In this document: piece by piece, positions 44,827 through 55,525 of the stretch
Layout: each line of letters opens with the position of its first letter
Numbering within the stretch: position 1 is the first letter of the stretch
NCBI GenBank assembly: GCA_037384425.1
Contig: JARROA010000002.1
Coordinates: forward strand, 124,001 to 188,000
DNA from: Thiodiazotropha sp037384425
GTDB taxonomy: Bacteria; Pseudomonadota; Gammaproteobacteria; Chromatiales; Chromatiaceae
DNA: 64,000 nt
Reading direction: 5' to 3'
The notes under the pieces: generated by a model
The model's database searches: none
What the model saw: the letters and a program-made list of their open reading frames with translations, nothing else
What the model was told of the DNA's origin: nothing
Made by a program: the position numbers and the translations under genes

Positions 44827-44988
44827 TACCGTACCAATCAGTTAATCCGACAAATCAGGCAGTTGCACCTCACCGGGCCTGACCGGCGATCTGCGACAGG
44901 GGTATCCCGGCTCCGGGCAAAGGGGCACCGACCTGATGCGGAATCCAGTTCCGCCCACGTAGGCGGGATGATATGCGAGGTTTACGCT

Positions 44989-46917
<1,929 letters not shown>

Positions 46918-46932
46918 CATCCTTGAACCACC

Positions 46933-47766
46933 TTGATTCTTGATTGCGGTGGAAAACCCCTTGACCTGGGACGACCCCAGGTCATGGGGATCCTCAATCT
47001 GACCCCGGACTCCTTTTCTGACGGTGGCCGCTTCCTGGCCAGGGATGCGGCGTTGCGCCATGCCGAGCAGATGGTGGAGGAGGGAGCCGGCATCATCGAT
47101 ATCGGCGGCGAGTCGACCCGGCCGGGCGCCCAGCCCGTTTCTGTCGAGCAGGAACTGGAGCGGGTGGTGCCGGTGATCGAGACGCTGGCCAGTGGGATCG
47201 ATGTCCCTATTTCCGTCGATACCCTCAAACCTTCGGTGATGCGCGAGGCAGTCGCCGCCGGCGCCGGACTGATCAACGACGTTATGGCGCTGCAGGCGCC
47301 GGGCGCCATCGAAACCGTGGCGGAGTTGAAGATTCCGGTCTGTCTCATGCACATGCAGGGTGAGCCCCGCACCATGCAGCGGCAACCGCACTACGATGAC
47401 GTGGTGGCCGAGGTGCGTGACTTTCTGGCTGGGCGGGTGACGGCATGCGAGGCCGGAGGTATCCGGCGTGATCGCATCTTACTCGATCCCGGATTCGGCT
47501 TCGGTAAGACACTGGCGCACAATCTTTCGCTGCTGAAGCATTTGGCCAGCCTGGAATCGCTCGGCCTGCCGCTGTTGGTGGGTATCTCAAGAAAAACGAT
47601 GATCGGGTCGCTACTGAGTGAGGCTCCCGTCGATCGGCGGGTGACCGGTAGCGTGGCCGCTGCGGTGGTTGCAGTCATGCAGGGGGCGGCTATTATCAGA
47701 GCCCATGATGTAAGAGAGACCGTCGAGGCGCTCAAGGTCGCGTCGGCTGTCTTGTCGGCAGATTAG
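46933..47766 (+). CDS. folP: Dihydropteroate synthase
   Basis: This 277-residue TIM-barrel enzyme condenses p-aminobenzoate with 6-hydroxymethyl-dihydropterin pyrophosphate in folate synthesis; it is the sulfonamide target. The signatures MGILNLTPDSFSDGGRFLA and IDIGGESTRPGAQPVS are clear, then VPISVDT, LINDVMAL, CLMHMQGEPRTMQ and ILLDPGFGFGKTLAHN. The start is TTG at 46933 (residues MILDCGGKPLDLG). It lies 15 bases after ftsH and 17 before glmM, in the conserved ftsH-folP-glmM order. Confidence 0.96.
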   Translation: MILDCGGKPLDLGRPQVMGILNLTPDSFSDGGRFLARDAALRHAEQMVEEGAGIIDIGGESTRPGAQPVSVEQELERVVPVIETLASGIDVPISVDTLKPSVMREAVAAGAGLINDVMALQAPGAIETVAELKIPVCLMHMQGEPRTMQRQPHYDDVVAEVRDFLAGRVTACEAGGIRRDRILLDPGFGFGKTLAHNLSLLKHLASLESLGLPLLVGISRKTMIGSLLSEAPVDRRVTGSVAAAVVAVMQGAAIIRAHDVRETVEALKVASAVLSAD

Positions 47767-47783
47767 AACAAGGGGGTTATGCA

Positions 47784-49136
47784 TTGAGTCGTAAATTCTT
47801 CGGCACCGATGGGGTGCGTGGTCGATTTGGCCAAGGGGTGATCACTCCCGAATTCGTGCTTAAACTGGGCTGGGCCGCAGGTCGGGTGCTCGGGACCGAG
47901 GCCAAGAGCCGTGTCCTGATCGGCAAGGACACCCGGATTTCCGGCTATCTGCTGGAGTCCGCCCTGGAGGCGGGACTGACTGCGGCGGGGGTCAGCATTA
48001 CCTTGCTGGGACCGATGCCGACGCCCAGTGTGGCCTACCTAACCCGTACTCTGCATGCTCAGGCGGGCATCGTCATCAGCGCCTCTCACAATCCCTACCA
48101 GGACAACGGCATCAAATTCTTCTCCGCGGACGGTCTGAAACTCCCGGACGAGGTGGAGAGCGCCATCGAGGCGGAGATGGAGAAACCGCTGATCACCGTC
48201 GATTCCGCCAATCTGGGGCGGGCCGAAAAGATGGCGGCCGAGGGACGCTACATCGAATTCTGTAAAAGCACCATCCCCTTGAGGACCCGCTTTCACGGCA
48301 TGAAAATCGTCGTTGACTGCGCCAATGGCGCCACCTACAACATCGCTCCCTACGTCTTCGATGAAATGGGCGCGGAGGTGATCGCCATCGGCAATACGCC
48401 CAACGGTTTCAACATCAACGATGGCGTCGGCTCGACCCATCCGGAACACCTCAAACAGGCGGTGCGTGAGCACAAAGCAGATCTGGGCGTCGCCCTGGAC
48501 GGCGATGGTGATCGCCTGATCATGGTCGACAACCAAGGGAATGAAGTGGACGGCGACGAAATCCTCTACATCATCGCCCGTTCACGCATGCGTGTGGGGG
48601 AACTGAGGGGGGCGGTCGTCGGCACCCTGATGAGCAATCTGGGGCTGGAGAATGCCCTGCGTGAGCAGGGGGTCGTCTTCGAAAGGACCCAGGTGGGCGA
48701 CCGCTACATCATGGAGCGCCTGTTCAGCAAAGGCTGGGTGCTCGGAGGTGAACAGTCGGGTCACATCATCTGTCTCGATCGCACCACCACCGGGGACGGC
48801 ATCGTATCGGCCCTGCAGGTGCTGGCGGAGATGCACGCCACCGGCCACAGTCTGCAGGAACTCGCCAGCGGCATGACCAAGTACCCCCAGCAGCTGACCA
48901 ACATCAAGCTCGGCAGCAAGACGCCGCAGGAGATCATGCAATCCGAGGCGGTAAGGAAGTCGGTACGGGAGGCGGAAGTCGAGATGGGCACGGGGGGCAG
49001 GGTGCTGTTGCGGCCCTCGGGTACTGAACCGCTGATCCGGGTCATGGTCGAGGGCAGTGACATGGAACTGGTGCGTCGCTTCTCCGACAATATCGCCGGT
49101 GTAGTGCAGGAGCAGGTGGGCGCGGAAACCGCCTGA
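47784..49136 (+). CDS. glmM: Phosphoglucosamine mutase
   Basis: This 450-residue enzyme converts glucosamine-6-phosphate to glucosamine-1-phosphate for peptidoglycan and LPS. The catalytic phosphoserine motif is ISASHNPYQDNGIKFFS; the metal loop is ALDGDGDRLI; the sugar loop is GGEQSGHI; the phosphate loop is RPSGTEPLIRVM. The N-terminus MSRKFFGTDGVRGRFG is typical. It starts at TTG 47784, after GGGGG. A hairpin at 49213 follows its 3' end. Confidence 0.96.
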   Translation: MSRKFFGTDGVRGRFGQGVITPEFVLKLGWAAGRVLGTEAKSRVLIGKDTRISGYLLESALEAGLTAAGVSITLLGPMPTPSVAYLTRTLHAQAGIVISASHNPYQDNGIKFFSADGLKLPDEVESAIEAEMEKPLITVDSANLGRAEKMAAEGRYIEFCKSTIPLRTRFHGMKIVVDCANGATYNIAPYVFDEMGAEVIAIGNTPNGFNINDGVGSTHPEHLKQAVREHKADLGVALDGDGDRLIMVDNQGNEVDGDEILYIIARSRMRVGELRGAVVGTLMSNLGLENALREQGVVFERTQVGDRYIMERLFSKGWVLGGEQSGHIICLDRTTTGDGIVSALQVLAEMHATGHSLQELASGMTKYPQQLTNIKLGSKTPQEIMQSEAVRKSVREAEVEMGTGGRVLLRPSGTEPLIRVMVEGSDMELVRRFSDNIAGVVQEQVGAETA

Positions 49137-49212
49137 TTCCACCGGGTCGTGCCAGGAGAGTGCGCGGACAGAGGCGGAAGGCCGGCACAGGCTGATCGAT
49201 GGTGATTGATTT

Positions 49213-49249
49213 AAAGCGCGTTGGCCGTTAAGCTAGCGCGCTTTCTTTT
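49213..49249 (+). terminator. Possible terminator between glmM and tpiA
   Basis: AAAGCGCG (49213-49220) pairs with CGCGCTTT (49237-49244) around a 16-base loop, then CTTTTG. The loop is long and the stem ends close to the tpiA ribosome-binding site, so it may be partial or regulatory. Confidence 0.4.
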
Positions 49250-49268
49250 GACACGCAGGAGTCAGGGC

Positions 49269-50021
49269 ATGCGAAAACCACTGGTTGCCGGAAACTGGAA
49301 GATGAACGGTTCTCTGGAGAGCGTCCGTACCCTGTTGGATGGTATCAAAAGTGGTGTTGCTGCGGTGCAGAACGCGGATGTAGCTGTCTGCCCTCCCTAT
49401 GTCTATCTGCCGGAAGCCGAAAAGCTGTTGGCCGGTACGGTCATCGCCTGGGGCGGTCAGGACCTCTCTACCGAGTCGTCCGGCGCCTATACCGGCGAGG
49501 TGGCCGCCTCCATGCTGAACGATTTCGGTTGCAAATACGTCATCGTCGGCCACTCGGAGCGTCGTACCTACCATGCCGAGAGTGACGAACTGGTGGCCAA
49601 GAAATACGCCGTGGCGCGCGCAGCTGGCCTGGTGCCGATTCTCTGTGTGGGTGAGACCCTGGAAGAGCGCGAAGCCGGCATTACCGAAACCGTGGTCGCA
49701 CGTCAGCTCGATGCTGTGATGGCACTCGAAGGCGTCGATGCGCTGAAGGACGGCGTGGTCGCCTATGAACCGGTCTGGGCCATCGGCACCGGCAAGACGG
49801 CCACACCCGATCAGGCGCAGGAGGTGCATGCCTTCATTCGCGGCCGGGTCGCGGAGAAGAGCGCGGAAGTGGCCGAGGGGCTGCGCATTCTCTACGGTGG
49901 CTCGATGAAACCCGATAACGCCAAGGAGCTGATCGGAAAGCCGGATATCGATGGTGGCCTGATTGGAGGAGCCTCCCTCAAGGCCGAAGACTTTCTCGGG
50001 ATCTGCACCGCGGCCAACTAG
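49269..50021 (+). CDS. tpiA: Triosephosphate isomerase
   Basis: This 250-residue TIM-barrel enzyme interconverts glyceraldehyde-3-phosphate and dihydroxyacetone phosphate in glycolysis/gluconeogenesis and the Calvin cycle. The catalytic residues are seen in GNWKMNGS (Asn, Lys), VIVGHSERR (His) and VAYEPVWAIGTGKTA (Glu). ILYGGSMKPDNA binds phosphate. I start at 49269 (MRKPLVAGNW), preceded by AGGAG. It is followed by secG after 23 bases. Confidence 0.97.
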   Translation: MRKPLVAGNWKMNGSLESVRTLLDGIKSGVAAVQNADVAVCPPYVYLPEAEKLLAGTVIAWGGQDLSTESSGAYTGEVAASMLNDFGCKYVIVGHSERRTYHAESDELVAKKYAVARAAGLVPILCVGETLEEREAGITETVVARQLDAVMALEGVDALKDGVVAYEPVWAIGTGKTATPDQAQEVHAFIRGRVAEKSAEVAEGLRILYGGSMKPDNAKELIGKPDIDGGLIGGASLKAEDFLGICTAAN

Positions 50022-50044
50022 ATCCCGGAGTAGGCAATAGTTTT

Positions 50045-50575
50045 ATGCAGACAATCTTAGTCGTATTTCATATCTTTCTGGCCATTGGCCTGGTCGGCTT
50101 GATCCTGATTCAGCACGGCAAGGGCGCCGATATGGGGGCGGCCTTCGGCAGTGGTGCTTCGGGCACTGTGTTCGGTGCCAAGGGATCCGCTTCGTTCCTC
50201 ACGCGTCTGACGGCAGGCCTCGCCACTCTGTTTTTCGTCACCAGCATGGTGATGGCCTACTTTGCCGCCCAGCGTGACGATGGCAGTGTGATTCTGGAAG
50301 ATACCCAGCCGCCGGCTGCTGAAGTCCAGGTGCAGCCTCAAACCGATCTGCCGCCCATGCCTGCGGGTTCGGATGTGCCCGCTGTGCCGGTAGAGGGTGC
50401 CGCCCAGGAGAGTGTGCCCCAGGTGGAAGTGCCGACCGCCGCTGCGCCTGAGAATGCCGAGGTGCCGAGTGCGCCGGTCGAGGCGCCGGTGACGGAGCAG
50501 ACCGATGCACAACAGGCATCGGAGCAGCCTGCTGAAGCGACCGCGCCTGAAGCGCCGGCCGAAGCCAAGGAGTAG
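50045..50575 (+). CDS. secG: Preprotein translocase subunit SecG
   Basis: This 176-residue SecYEG subunit has two helices: residues about 4-22 (ILVVFHIFLAIGLVGLILIQ) and about 54-76 (LTRLTAGLATLFFVTSMVMAYF). The connecting loop has HGKGADMGAAFGSGASGTVFG, the SecG signature. The C-terminal 90 residues are a low-complexity Pro/Ala/Glu/Val tail (PPAAEVQVQPQTDLPPMPAG and on), longer than the E. coli 110-residue protein. The tail is probably disordered. A tRNA-Leu gene and terminator follow, as commonly in gammaproteobacteria. Confidence 0.95.
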   Translation: MQTILVVFHIFLAIGLVGLILIQHGKGADMGAAFGSGASGTVFGAKGSASFLTRLTAGLATLFFVTSMVMAYFAAQRDDGSVILEDTQPPAAEVQVQPQTDLPPMPAGSDVPAVPVEGAAQESVPQVEVPTAAAPENAEVPSAPVEAPVTEQTDAQQASEQPAEATAPEAPAEAKE

Positions 50576-50592
50576 GCTGAATTACAAGACTT

Positions 50593-50677
50593 GCCGATGT
50601 GGTGGAATTGGTAGACACGCTATCTTGAGGGGGTAGTGGCGTAAGCCGTGCCGGTTCAAATCCGGCCATCGGCACCA
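50593..50677 (+). tRNA. tRNA-Leu (anticodon GAG)
   Basis: This is an 85-base class II tRNA. The acceptor stem GCCGATG (50593-50599) pairs with CATCGGC (50667-50673), followed by A and an encoded CCA. The D-arm GTGGAATTGGTAGACAC, anticodon loop CTTGAGG (anticodon GAG), long variable arm and TTCAAATCC T-loop are visible. It reads CUC/CUU leucine codons. It lies 17 bases after secG and is followed by a terminator. Confidence 0.97.
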
Positions 50678-50681
50678 ACAT

Positions 50682-50721
50682 AAAACGGTATTGCTTCCAA
50701 CGGAGGCAATACCGTTTTTTT
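50682..50721 (+). terminator. Strong intrinsic terminator after tRNA-Leu
   Basis: AAAACGGTATTGC (50682-50694) pairs with GCAATACCGTTTT (50706-50718) and the T-run continues. It has a 13-base stem with an 11-base loop. It separates the secG-tRNA unit from the nuo operon. Confidence 0.9.
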
Positions 50722-50780
50722 ATGTGCATAAACGCAATATAACTAATTGATTTATTGGGAAATAATACTTTTTCCTCAAC

Positions 50781-50810
50781 TTGACACGGTTGTATGGCAG
50801 AGGATAGACT
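50781..50810 (+). promoter_or_regulatory. Candidate sigma-70 promoter of the nuo operon
   Basis: A perfect -35 TTGACA (50781-50786), an 18-base spacer and TAGACT (50805-50810; 4 of 6 for TATAAT) lie about 70 bases before nuoA. No operator is recognised nearby. Confidence 0.6.
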
Positions 50811-50877
50811 CCTGCCTTCCCTGATGGTTCGCTGTTTAAAACCATAACGATTCGACGACAAAGGGGGCAGCATACCC

Positions 50878-51234
50878 ATGCTCGAAAACTATCTACCCAT
50901 CCTGATTTTCCTGGGCGTGGCCTTTGTGATGGGTGGTGTCGTGATCGGTCTTGGATTTCTTCTGGGCACCCGCAAGCCAGACAGTGAAAAGCTCTCTCCC
51001 TACGAGTGCGGCTTCGAGGCCTTTGAAAATTCGCGCATGAAGTTCGATGTGCGTTACTACCTGGTGGCCATCCTTTTCATCATTTTTGATCTGGAAATCG
51101 CCTTTCTTTTCCCCTGGGCCGTGGTGCTGGATCAGATCGGCATGGTGGGCTTCGTCGCCATGATGATCTTTCTCGGCATTCTGGTGATCGGATTCATCTA
51201 CGAGTGGAAGAAGGGGGCGCTGGAGTGGGAATGA
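50878..51234 (+). CDS. nuoA: NADH-quinone oxidoreductase subunit A
   Basis: This is a 118-residue membrane subunit with three helices near the quinone site of complex I. The conserved loop KLSPYECGFEAFENSRMKFD (with the redox-state-accessible Cys) is followed by VRYYLVAILFIIFDLEIAFL. First gene of the nuo operon. GGGGG precedes the ATG. Confidence 0.97.
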   Translation: MLENYLPILIFLGVAFVMGGVVIGLGFLLGTRKPDSEKLSPYECGFEAFENSRMKFDVRYYLVAILFIIFDLEIAFLFPWAVVLDQIGMVGFVAMMIFLGILVIGFIYEWKKGALEWE

Positions 51235-51297
51235 GCATATCCGGGGGGAACGCAGTCAGACTATTAATACAGATAGCCGAATTCGCGGAGGTGCCAA

Positions 51298-51774
51298 GTG
51301 GGTATTGAAGGGATCATGGAGCAGGGGTTCTTTACCACCTCCGCCGACAAACTGATCAACTGGGCCCGCACTGGCTCCATGTGGCCGATGACCTTCGGCC
51401 TGGCCTGCTGCGCGGTTGAGATGATGCACGCTGCGGCATCCCGCTACGACATGGATCGTTTCGGTATCATCTTCCGGCCGAGTCCGCGGCAGTCCGACGT
51501 CATGATCGTGGCCGGCACACTGGTCAACAAGATGGCGCCGGCGCTGCGCAAGGTCTATGACCAGATGGCCGAACCGCGCTGGGTCATCTCCATGGGTTCC
51601 TGCGCCAATGGTGGCGGTTATTACCACTACTCCTACTCAGTCGTACGGGGCTGCGATCGCATCGTCCCCGTCGACATCTATGTGCCCGGCTGCCCGCCGA
51701 CGGCAGAGGCACTTCTCTACGGCGTACTGCAGCTGCAGGACAAGATACGCCGTACCAGTACCATCGCTCGTTAA
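51298..51774 (+). CDS. nuoB: NADH-quinone oxidoreductase subunit B
   Basis: This 158-residue peripheral subunit holds the last iron-sulfur cluster N2, which passes electrons to quinone. The four ligands are visible: tandem Cys37-Cys38 in LACCAVEMMH, Cys102 in GSCANGGGYY and Cys132 in VPGCPPTAEALLYG. The start is GTG 51298, preceded by GGAGG. Confidence 0.97.
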   Translation: MGIEGIMEQGFFTTSADKLINWARTGSMWPMTFGLACCAVEMMHAAASRYDMDRFGIIFRPSPRQSDVMIVAGTLVNKMAPALRKVYDQMAEPRWVISMGSCANGGGYYHYSYSVVRGCDRIVPVDIYVPGCPPTAEALLYGVLQLQDKIRRTSTIAR

Positions 51775-51785
51775 TCGGAGTTTCC

Positions 51786-52505
51786 ATGAGCAACGGTTCG
51801 CATAACGGTATGCAGGCACGGCTCGGGCAGCTGGCAGACGATCTCGCTTCCGCCTTCTCCGAGCTCGGGTGCGGCGTAGAACGCTCCTGTGGCGAAGTGA
51901 CGCTGATCGTACCCCGGGAGCACCTGACCGAGGTCGCCACCCGGCTGCGTGACGACGCGGCGTTCCGTTTCGAGGAGCTGATGGATGTCTGCGGCGTCGA
52001 CTATGCCGCCTACGGCAAGTCGGAGTGGCAGACCGACGAGGCGCCCGATACCGGCTTCGGTCGCGGTGTCACAGCCCTCGGTCAGCTGGAGGAGATGGAG
52101 GAGAACCGTTTCGCGGCGGTCTACCATCTGCTCTCGATCAGCCACAACACGCGCCTGCGGCTGCGCGTCTTCGTCGATACCGCGGAGCCGATCGTCGATT
52201 CGATGGTGCCGGTCTGGGAGAGCGCCAACTGGTTCGAGCGCGAGGCCTTCGACCTCTACGGCATCCTCTTCAGCGGCCACCCCGACCTGCGCCGCATTCT
52301 CACCGACTATGGCTTTATCGGCCACCCGTTCCGCAAGGACTTTCCGCTCATCGGCCAGGTCGAGATGCGCTACGACCCCAACCTGGGGCGGGTGGTCTAC
52401 GAACCGACCAGTATTGATCCGCGCACGCTGGTGCCGAAAGTGATCCGTGACGACAACCGTTATCTGGCCGAGGATAACGAAACCCAGGATGCCGGCGATG
52501 CCTGA
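51786..52505 (+). CDS. nuoC: NADH-quinone oxidoreductase subunit C
   Basis: This 239-residue peripheral subunit is separate from NuoD, unlike the fused NuoCD of E. coli. The family motif WFEREAFDLYGILFSGHPDL is followed by RRILTDYGFIGHPFRKDFPL. An extended N-terminus precedes the core. The 3' end overlaps nuoD by 8 bases. GGAG precedes the ATG. Confidence 0.96.
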   Translation: MSNGSHNGMQARLGQLADDLASAFSELGCGVERSCGEVTLIVPREHLTEVATRLRDDAAFRFEELMDVCGVDYAAYGKSEWQTDEAPDTGFGRGVTALGQLEEMEENRFAAVYHLLSISHNTRLRLRVFVDTAEPIVDSMVPVWESANWFEREAFDLYGILFSGHPDLRRILTDYGFIGHPFRKDFPLIGQVEMRYDPNLGRVVYEPTSIDPRTLVPKVIRDDNRYLAEDNETQDAGDA

Positions 52506-53751
52506 GATCCGTAACTACACCCTGAATTTCGGTCCCCAGCATCCCGCGGCCCATGGTGTGTTGCGCCTGGTGCTGGAGATGGACGGCGAGGTCATCGAAC
52601 GTGCCGATCCCCACATCGGCCTGCTCCACCGCGCCACCGAGAAGCTGGCCGAGAGCAAGCCCTACAACCAGAGTATCCCCTACATGGACCGTCTCGACTA
52701 TGTGTCGATGATGTGCAACGAGCACGGTTATGTCAGGGCCATCGAAAAGCTGCTGGATATCGAGGCGCCGATCCGCGCCCAGTACATCCGCACCATGTTC
52801 GACGAGATCACCCGCATCCTCAACCACCTGATGTGGCTCGGCACCCATGCCCTGGATGTGGGAGCCATGGCCGTTTTCCTCTACGCCTTCCGCGAGCGCG
52901 AGGACCTGCTCGACTGCTACGAGGCGGTCTCCGGCGCGCGCATGCATGCCGCCTACTACCGTCCGGGTGGGGTCTATCGCGACCTGCCGGACCAGATGCC
53001 CAAGTATCAGGCCAGCCAGTGGGTCACCGGCCGCGACGTTGAGGAGCGCAACCAGGCCCGCCAGGGTTCGCTGCTCGACTTCATCGAGGATTTCTCCAAC
53101 CGCTTCCCCAAGCTGGTGGACGAGTACGAGACCCTGCTCACCGACAATCGTATCTGGAAACAGCGCACCGTCGGCATCGGCGTGGTCTCGCCTGAGCGCG
53201 CCCTGCAGCTCGGTTTCAGCGGTCCCATGCTGCGCGGCTCGGGCATCGCCTGGGATCTGCGTAAGAAACAGTCCTACGCCGCCTACGACAAGGTGGAGTT
53301 CGACATTCCGGTCGGCACCAACGGGGACTGCTACGATCGTTATCTGGTGCGCATCGACGAGATGCGCCAGTCGAACCGCATCGTCAAGCAGTGTATCGAC
53401 TGGCTGCGCAACAATCCGGGCCCGGTGATGCTGGACGATCACAAGGTGACCGTTCCCAGCCGTGAGGAGATGAAGGACGACATGGAGAGTCTGATCCACC
53501 ACTTCAAGCTCTTCACCGAAGGCTTCTGTCCGCCCAAGGGAGAGGCCTATGCAGCGGTGGAGGCACCGAAAGGCGAGTTCGGCTGCTACCTCATCTCCGA
53601 CGGCGCCAACAAGCCCTACCGCCTGAAGATCCGCGCTCCCGGTTTTGCCCATCTGGCCGCCATGGACGAGATGGTCAAGGGTCACATGCTGGCCGATGTG
53701 GTGGCGGTGATCGGCACCATGGACGTCGTGTTCGGAGAGATTGACCGCTAG
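52498..53751 (+). CDS. nuoD: NADH-quinone oxidoreductase subunit D
   Basis: This 417-residue subunit forms the quinone-binding cavity with NuoB. NFGPQHPAAHGVLRLVLEMD carries the quinone-site His. GLLHRATEKLAE, YMDRLDYVSMMCNE and RIDEMRQSNRIVKQ are characteristic, and the C-terminus ends DVVFGEIDR. The start at 52498 (MPEIRNYTLNFG) overlaps nuoC. Confidence 0.97.
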   Translation: MPEIRNYTLNFGPQHPAAHGVLRLVLEMDGEVIERADPHIGLLHRATEKLAESKPYNQSIPYMDRLDYVSMMCNEHGYVRAIEKLLDIEAPIRAQYIRTMFDEITRILNHLMWLGTHALDVGAMAVFLYAFREREDLLDCYEAVSGARMHAAYYRPGGVYRDLPDQMPKYQASQWVTGRDVEERNQARQGSLLDFIEDFSNRFPKLVDEYETLLTDNRIWKQRTVGIGVVSPERALQLGFSGPMLRGSGIAWDLRKKQSYAAYDKVEFDIPVGTNGDCYDRYLVRIDEMRQSNRIVKQCIDWLRNNPGPVMLDDHKVTVPSREEMKDDMESLIHHFKLFTEGFCPPKGEAYAAVEAPKGEFGCYLISDGANKPYRLKIRAPGFAHLAAMDEMVKGHMLADVVAVIGTMDVVFGEIDR

Positions 53752-53764
53752 GATCCGAGATCGA

Positions 53765-54271
53765 ATGACTACCACAGCAGAAAAAGACGTCACGCAACTG
53801 TTCAGTCCCGAAGTCCGGGCCGAGATCGACCGTTGGGTCGCCAAGTATCCCCCCGAGTGGAAACAGTCCGCGGTGATGGCCGCCCTGCGCATCGTGCAGG
53901 ACGATAACGGCGGCTGGCTCACCACCGAGCTGATGAACGACGTGGCCGCCTATCTCGAGATGCCGACGATCGCGGTCTACGAGGTCGCCACCTTCTACTC
54001 GATGTATGAGCTGAAGCCGGTCGGCAAACACAAGATCTGCGTCTGCACCAACGTCTCCTGCATGATCAACAAGGCCGACGTCATCGTCGATCACCTCAAA
54101 GACAAGCTCGGCATCGGCTTCGGCGAAGTCACCGAGGATGGTCGCTACTCGCTGAAAGAGGTGGAGTGCCTGGGTGCCTGCGGTGGCGCGCCGATGATGC
54201 AGATCGGCAAACAGTATTACGAAAACCTCACCCCGGAGATCGTCGACGCGATCCTCGAGGGGCTGGAGTAA
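53765..54271 (+). CDS. nuoE: NADH-quinone oxidoreductase subunit E
   Basis: This is a 168-residue thioredoxin-like 2Fe-2S subunit (cluster N1a) of the NADH dehydrogenase module. Ligands are CTNVSC and CLGAC. ATFYSMYELKPVGKHKICVC is typical. I start at ATG 53765 (MTTTAEKD); a TTG eight codons upstream lacks a site. The stop is 3 bases before nuoF. Confidence 0.96.
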   Translation: MTTTAEKDVTQLFSPEVRAEIDRWVAKYPPEWKQSAVMAALRIVQDDNGGWLTTELMNDVAAYLEMPTIAVYEVATFYSMYELKPVGKHKICVCTNVSCMINKADVIVDHLKDKLGIGFGEVTEDGRYSLKEVECLGACGGAPMMQIGKQYYENLTPEIVDAILEGLE

Positions 54272-54274
54272 GCC

Positions 54275-55501
54275 ATGGCCAACGAAGTCTGCCTGCGCAC
54301 CCTCGACCTGGAACGCCCCTGGCTGCTGGAGCAGTACCAGAGCCGGGGCGGTTATGCGATGCTGAAGAAGGCCCTGACCGAGAAGATGCCGCCAGAGGCG
54401 ATCATCGAGGAGGTCAAGAAGTCGGGTCTGCGCGGCCGTGGCGGCGCCGGCTTTCCCACCGGTCTCAAGTGGAGTTTCATCCAGCGCAACGCCCCGGGCC
54501 AGAAGTACGTGGTCTGCAACTCGGACGAGGGCGAACCCGGCACCTTCAAGGATCGGGACATCCTGCGCTACAACCCGCACCAGCTGATCGAGGGCATGAT
54601 CCTCTGCGGCTACGCCATCGGCGCCAGCCGCGGCTACAACTATATCCGTGGCGAGTTCTGGGAACCCTACGAGCGCTTCGAACAGGCGCTGGAAGAGGCA
54701 CGCAAGGCCGGCTTCCTGGGTGAGAACCTGCTCGGCTCCGGGTTCGATTTCGAACTCCACACCCATCTCGGCGCCGGCGCCTATATCTGCGGCGAGGAGA
54801 CGGCGTTGCTGGAGTCGATCGAAGGCAAGAAGGGGCAGCCCCGCTACAAGCCGCCGTTTCCGGCCCATTTCGGTCTCTACGGCTGTCCCACGGTGATCAA
54901 CAACACCGAATCGCTGGCCTCCATCCCGATGATCCTGGAGAAGGGCGGCGACTGGTTCGCCGAGATCGGGGTCAAGAACAGCGGCGGTCCCAAACTCTTC
55001 TCCATCTCCGGCAACATCAACAATCCCGGGGCCGGCGGCATGAAGGACGGACGCAGGATCAAGGCGGTGATCCCGGGCGGCTCCTCCGCGCCGGTGATTC
55101 CGGGCGAGCAGATGATGGACCTGAACATGGACTACGACAGCATCGCCGGTGCCGGCTCCATGCTCGGTTCCGGGGCAGTGGTCGTGCTCGACGACACCAA
55201 CTGCATGGTCAAGGTGCTGGAGCGCATGTCCTATTTCTACCATGAAGAGTCCTGCGGCCAGTGCACCCCCTGTCGCGAGGGCACCGGCTGGCTCTACCGC
55301 ATGGTGCATCGCATCGAGACCGGGCAGGGCCGCCAGGAGGACCTGGATCTGCTCGACGACGTGGCGGGCAAGATCGCCGGCCGCACCATCTGCGCTTTGG
55401 GCGATGCCGCGGCCATGCCGGTACAGGGCATGCTGCGCCACTTCCGCGACGAGTTTCAGTACCACATCGACCACAAGCGCTGCATGGTCGGTATCGGCTG
55501 A
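54275..55501 (+). CDS. nuoF: NADH-quinone oxidoreductase subunit F, short SLBB region
   Basis: This 408-residue flavoprotein oxidises NADH via FMN and cluster N3. GRGGAGFPTGLKWSF and CNSDEGEPGTFKDR bind NADH/FMN; GAGAYICGEETALLESIEG follows; ESCGQCTPCREGTGW holds three N3 cysteines, with a fourth in RTICALGD. The SLBB part looks shortened: ISGNINNPG runs straight into AGGMKDGRRIKAVIPGG, while relatives carry about 16 residues (usually G-x-P-F-x-x-L-L-E) between them. The reading frame is intact. It may be a natural deletion or an assembly collapse. Confidence 0.95.
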   Translation: MANEVCLRTLDLERPWLLEQYQSRGGYAMLKKALTEKMPPEAIIEEVKKSGLRGRGGAGFPTGLKWSFIQRNAPGQKYVVCNSDEGEPGTFKDRDILRYNPHQLIEGMILCGYAIGASRGYNYIRGEFWEPYERFEQALEEARKAGFLGENLLGSGFDFELHTHLGAGAYICGEETALLESIEGKKGQPRYKPPFPAHFGLYGCPTVINNTESLASIPMILEKGGDWFAEIGVKNSGGPKLFSISGNINNPGAGGMKDGRRIKAVIPGGSSAPVIPGEQMMDLNMDYDSIAGAGSMLGSGAVVVLDDTNCMVKVLERMSYFYHEESCGQCTPCREGTGWLYRMVHRIETGQGRQEDLDLLDDVAGKIAGRTICALGDAAAMPVQGMLRHFRDEFQYHIDHKRCMVGIG

Positions 55502-55525
55502 GGTCAGTGAGAGACAGTACATAAG

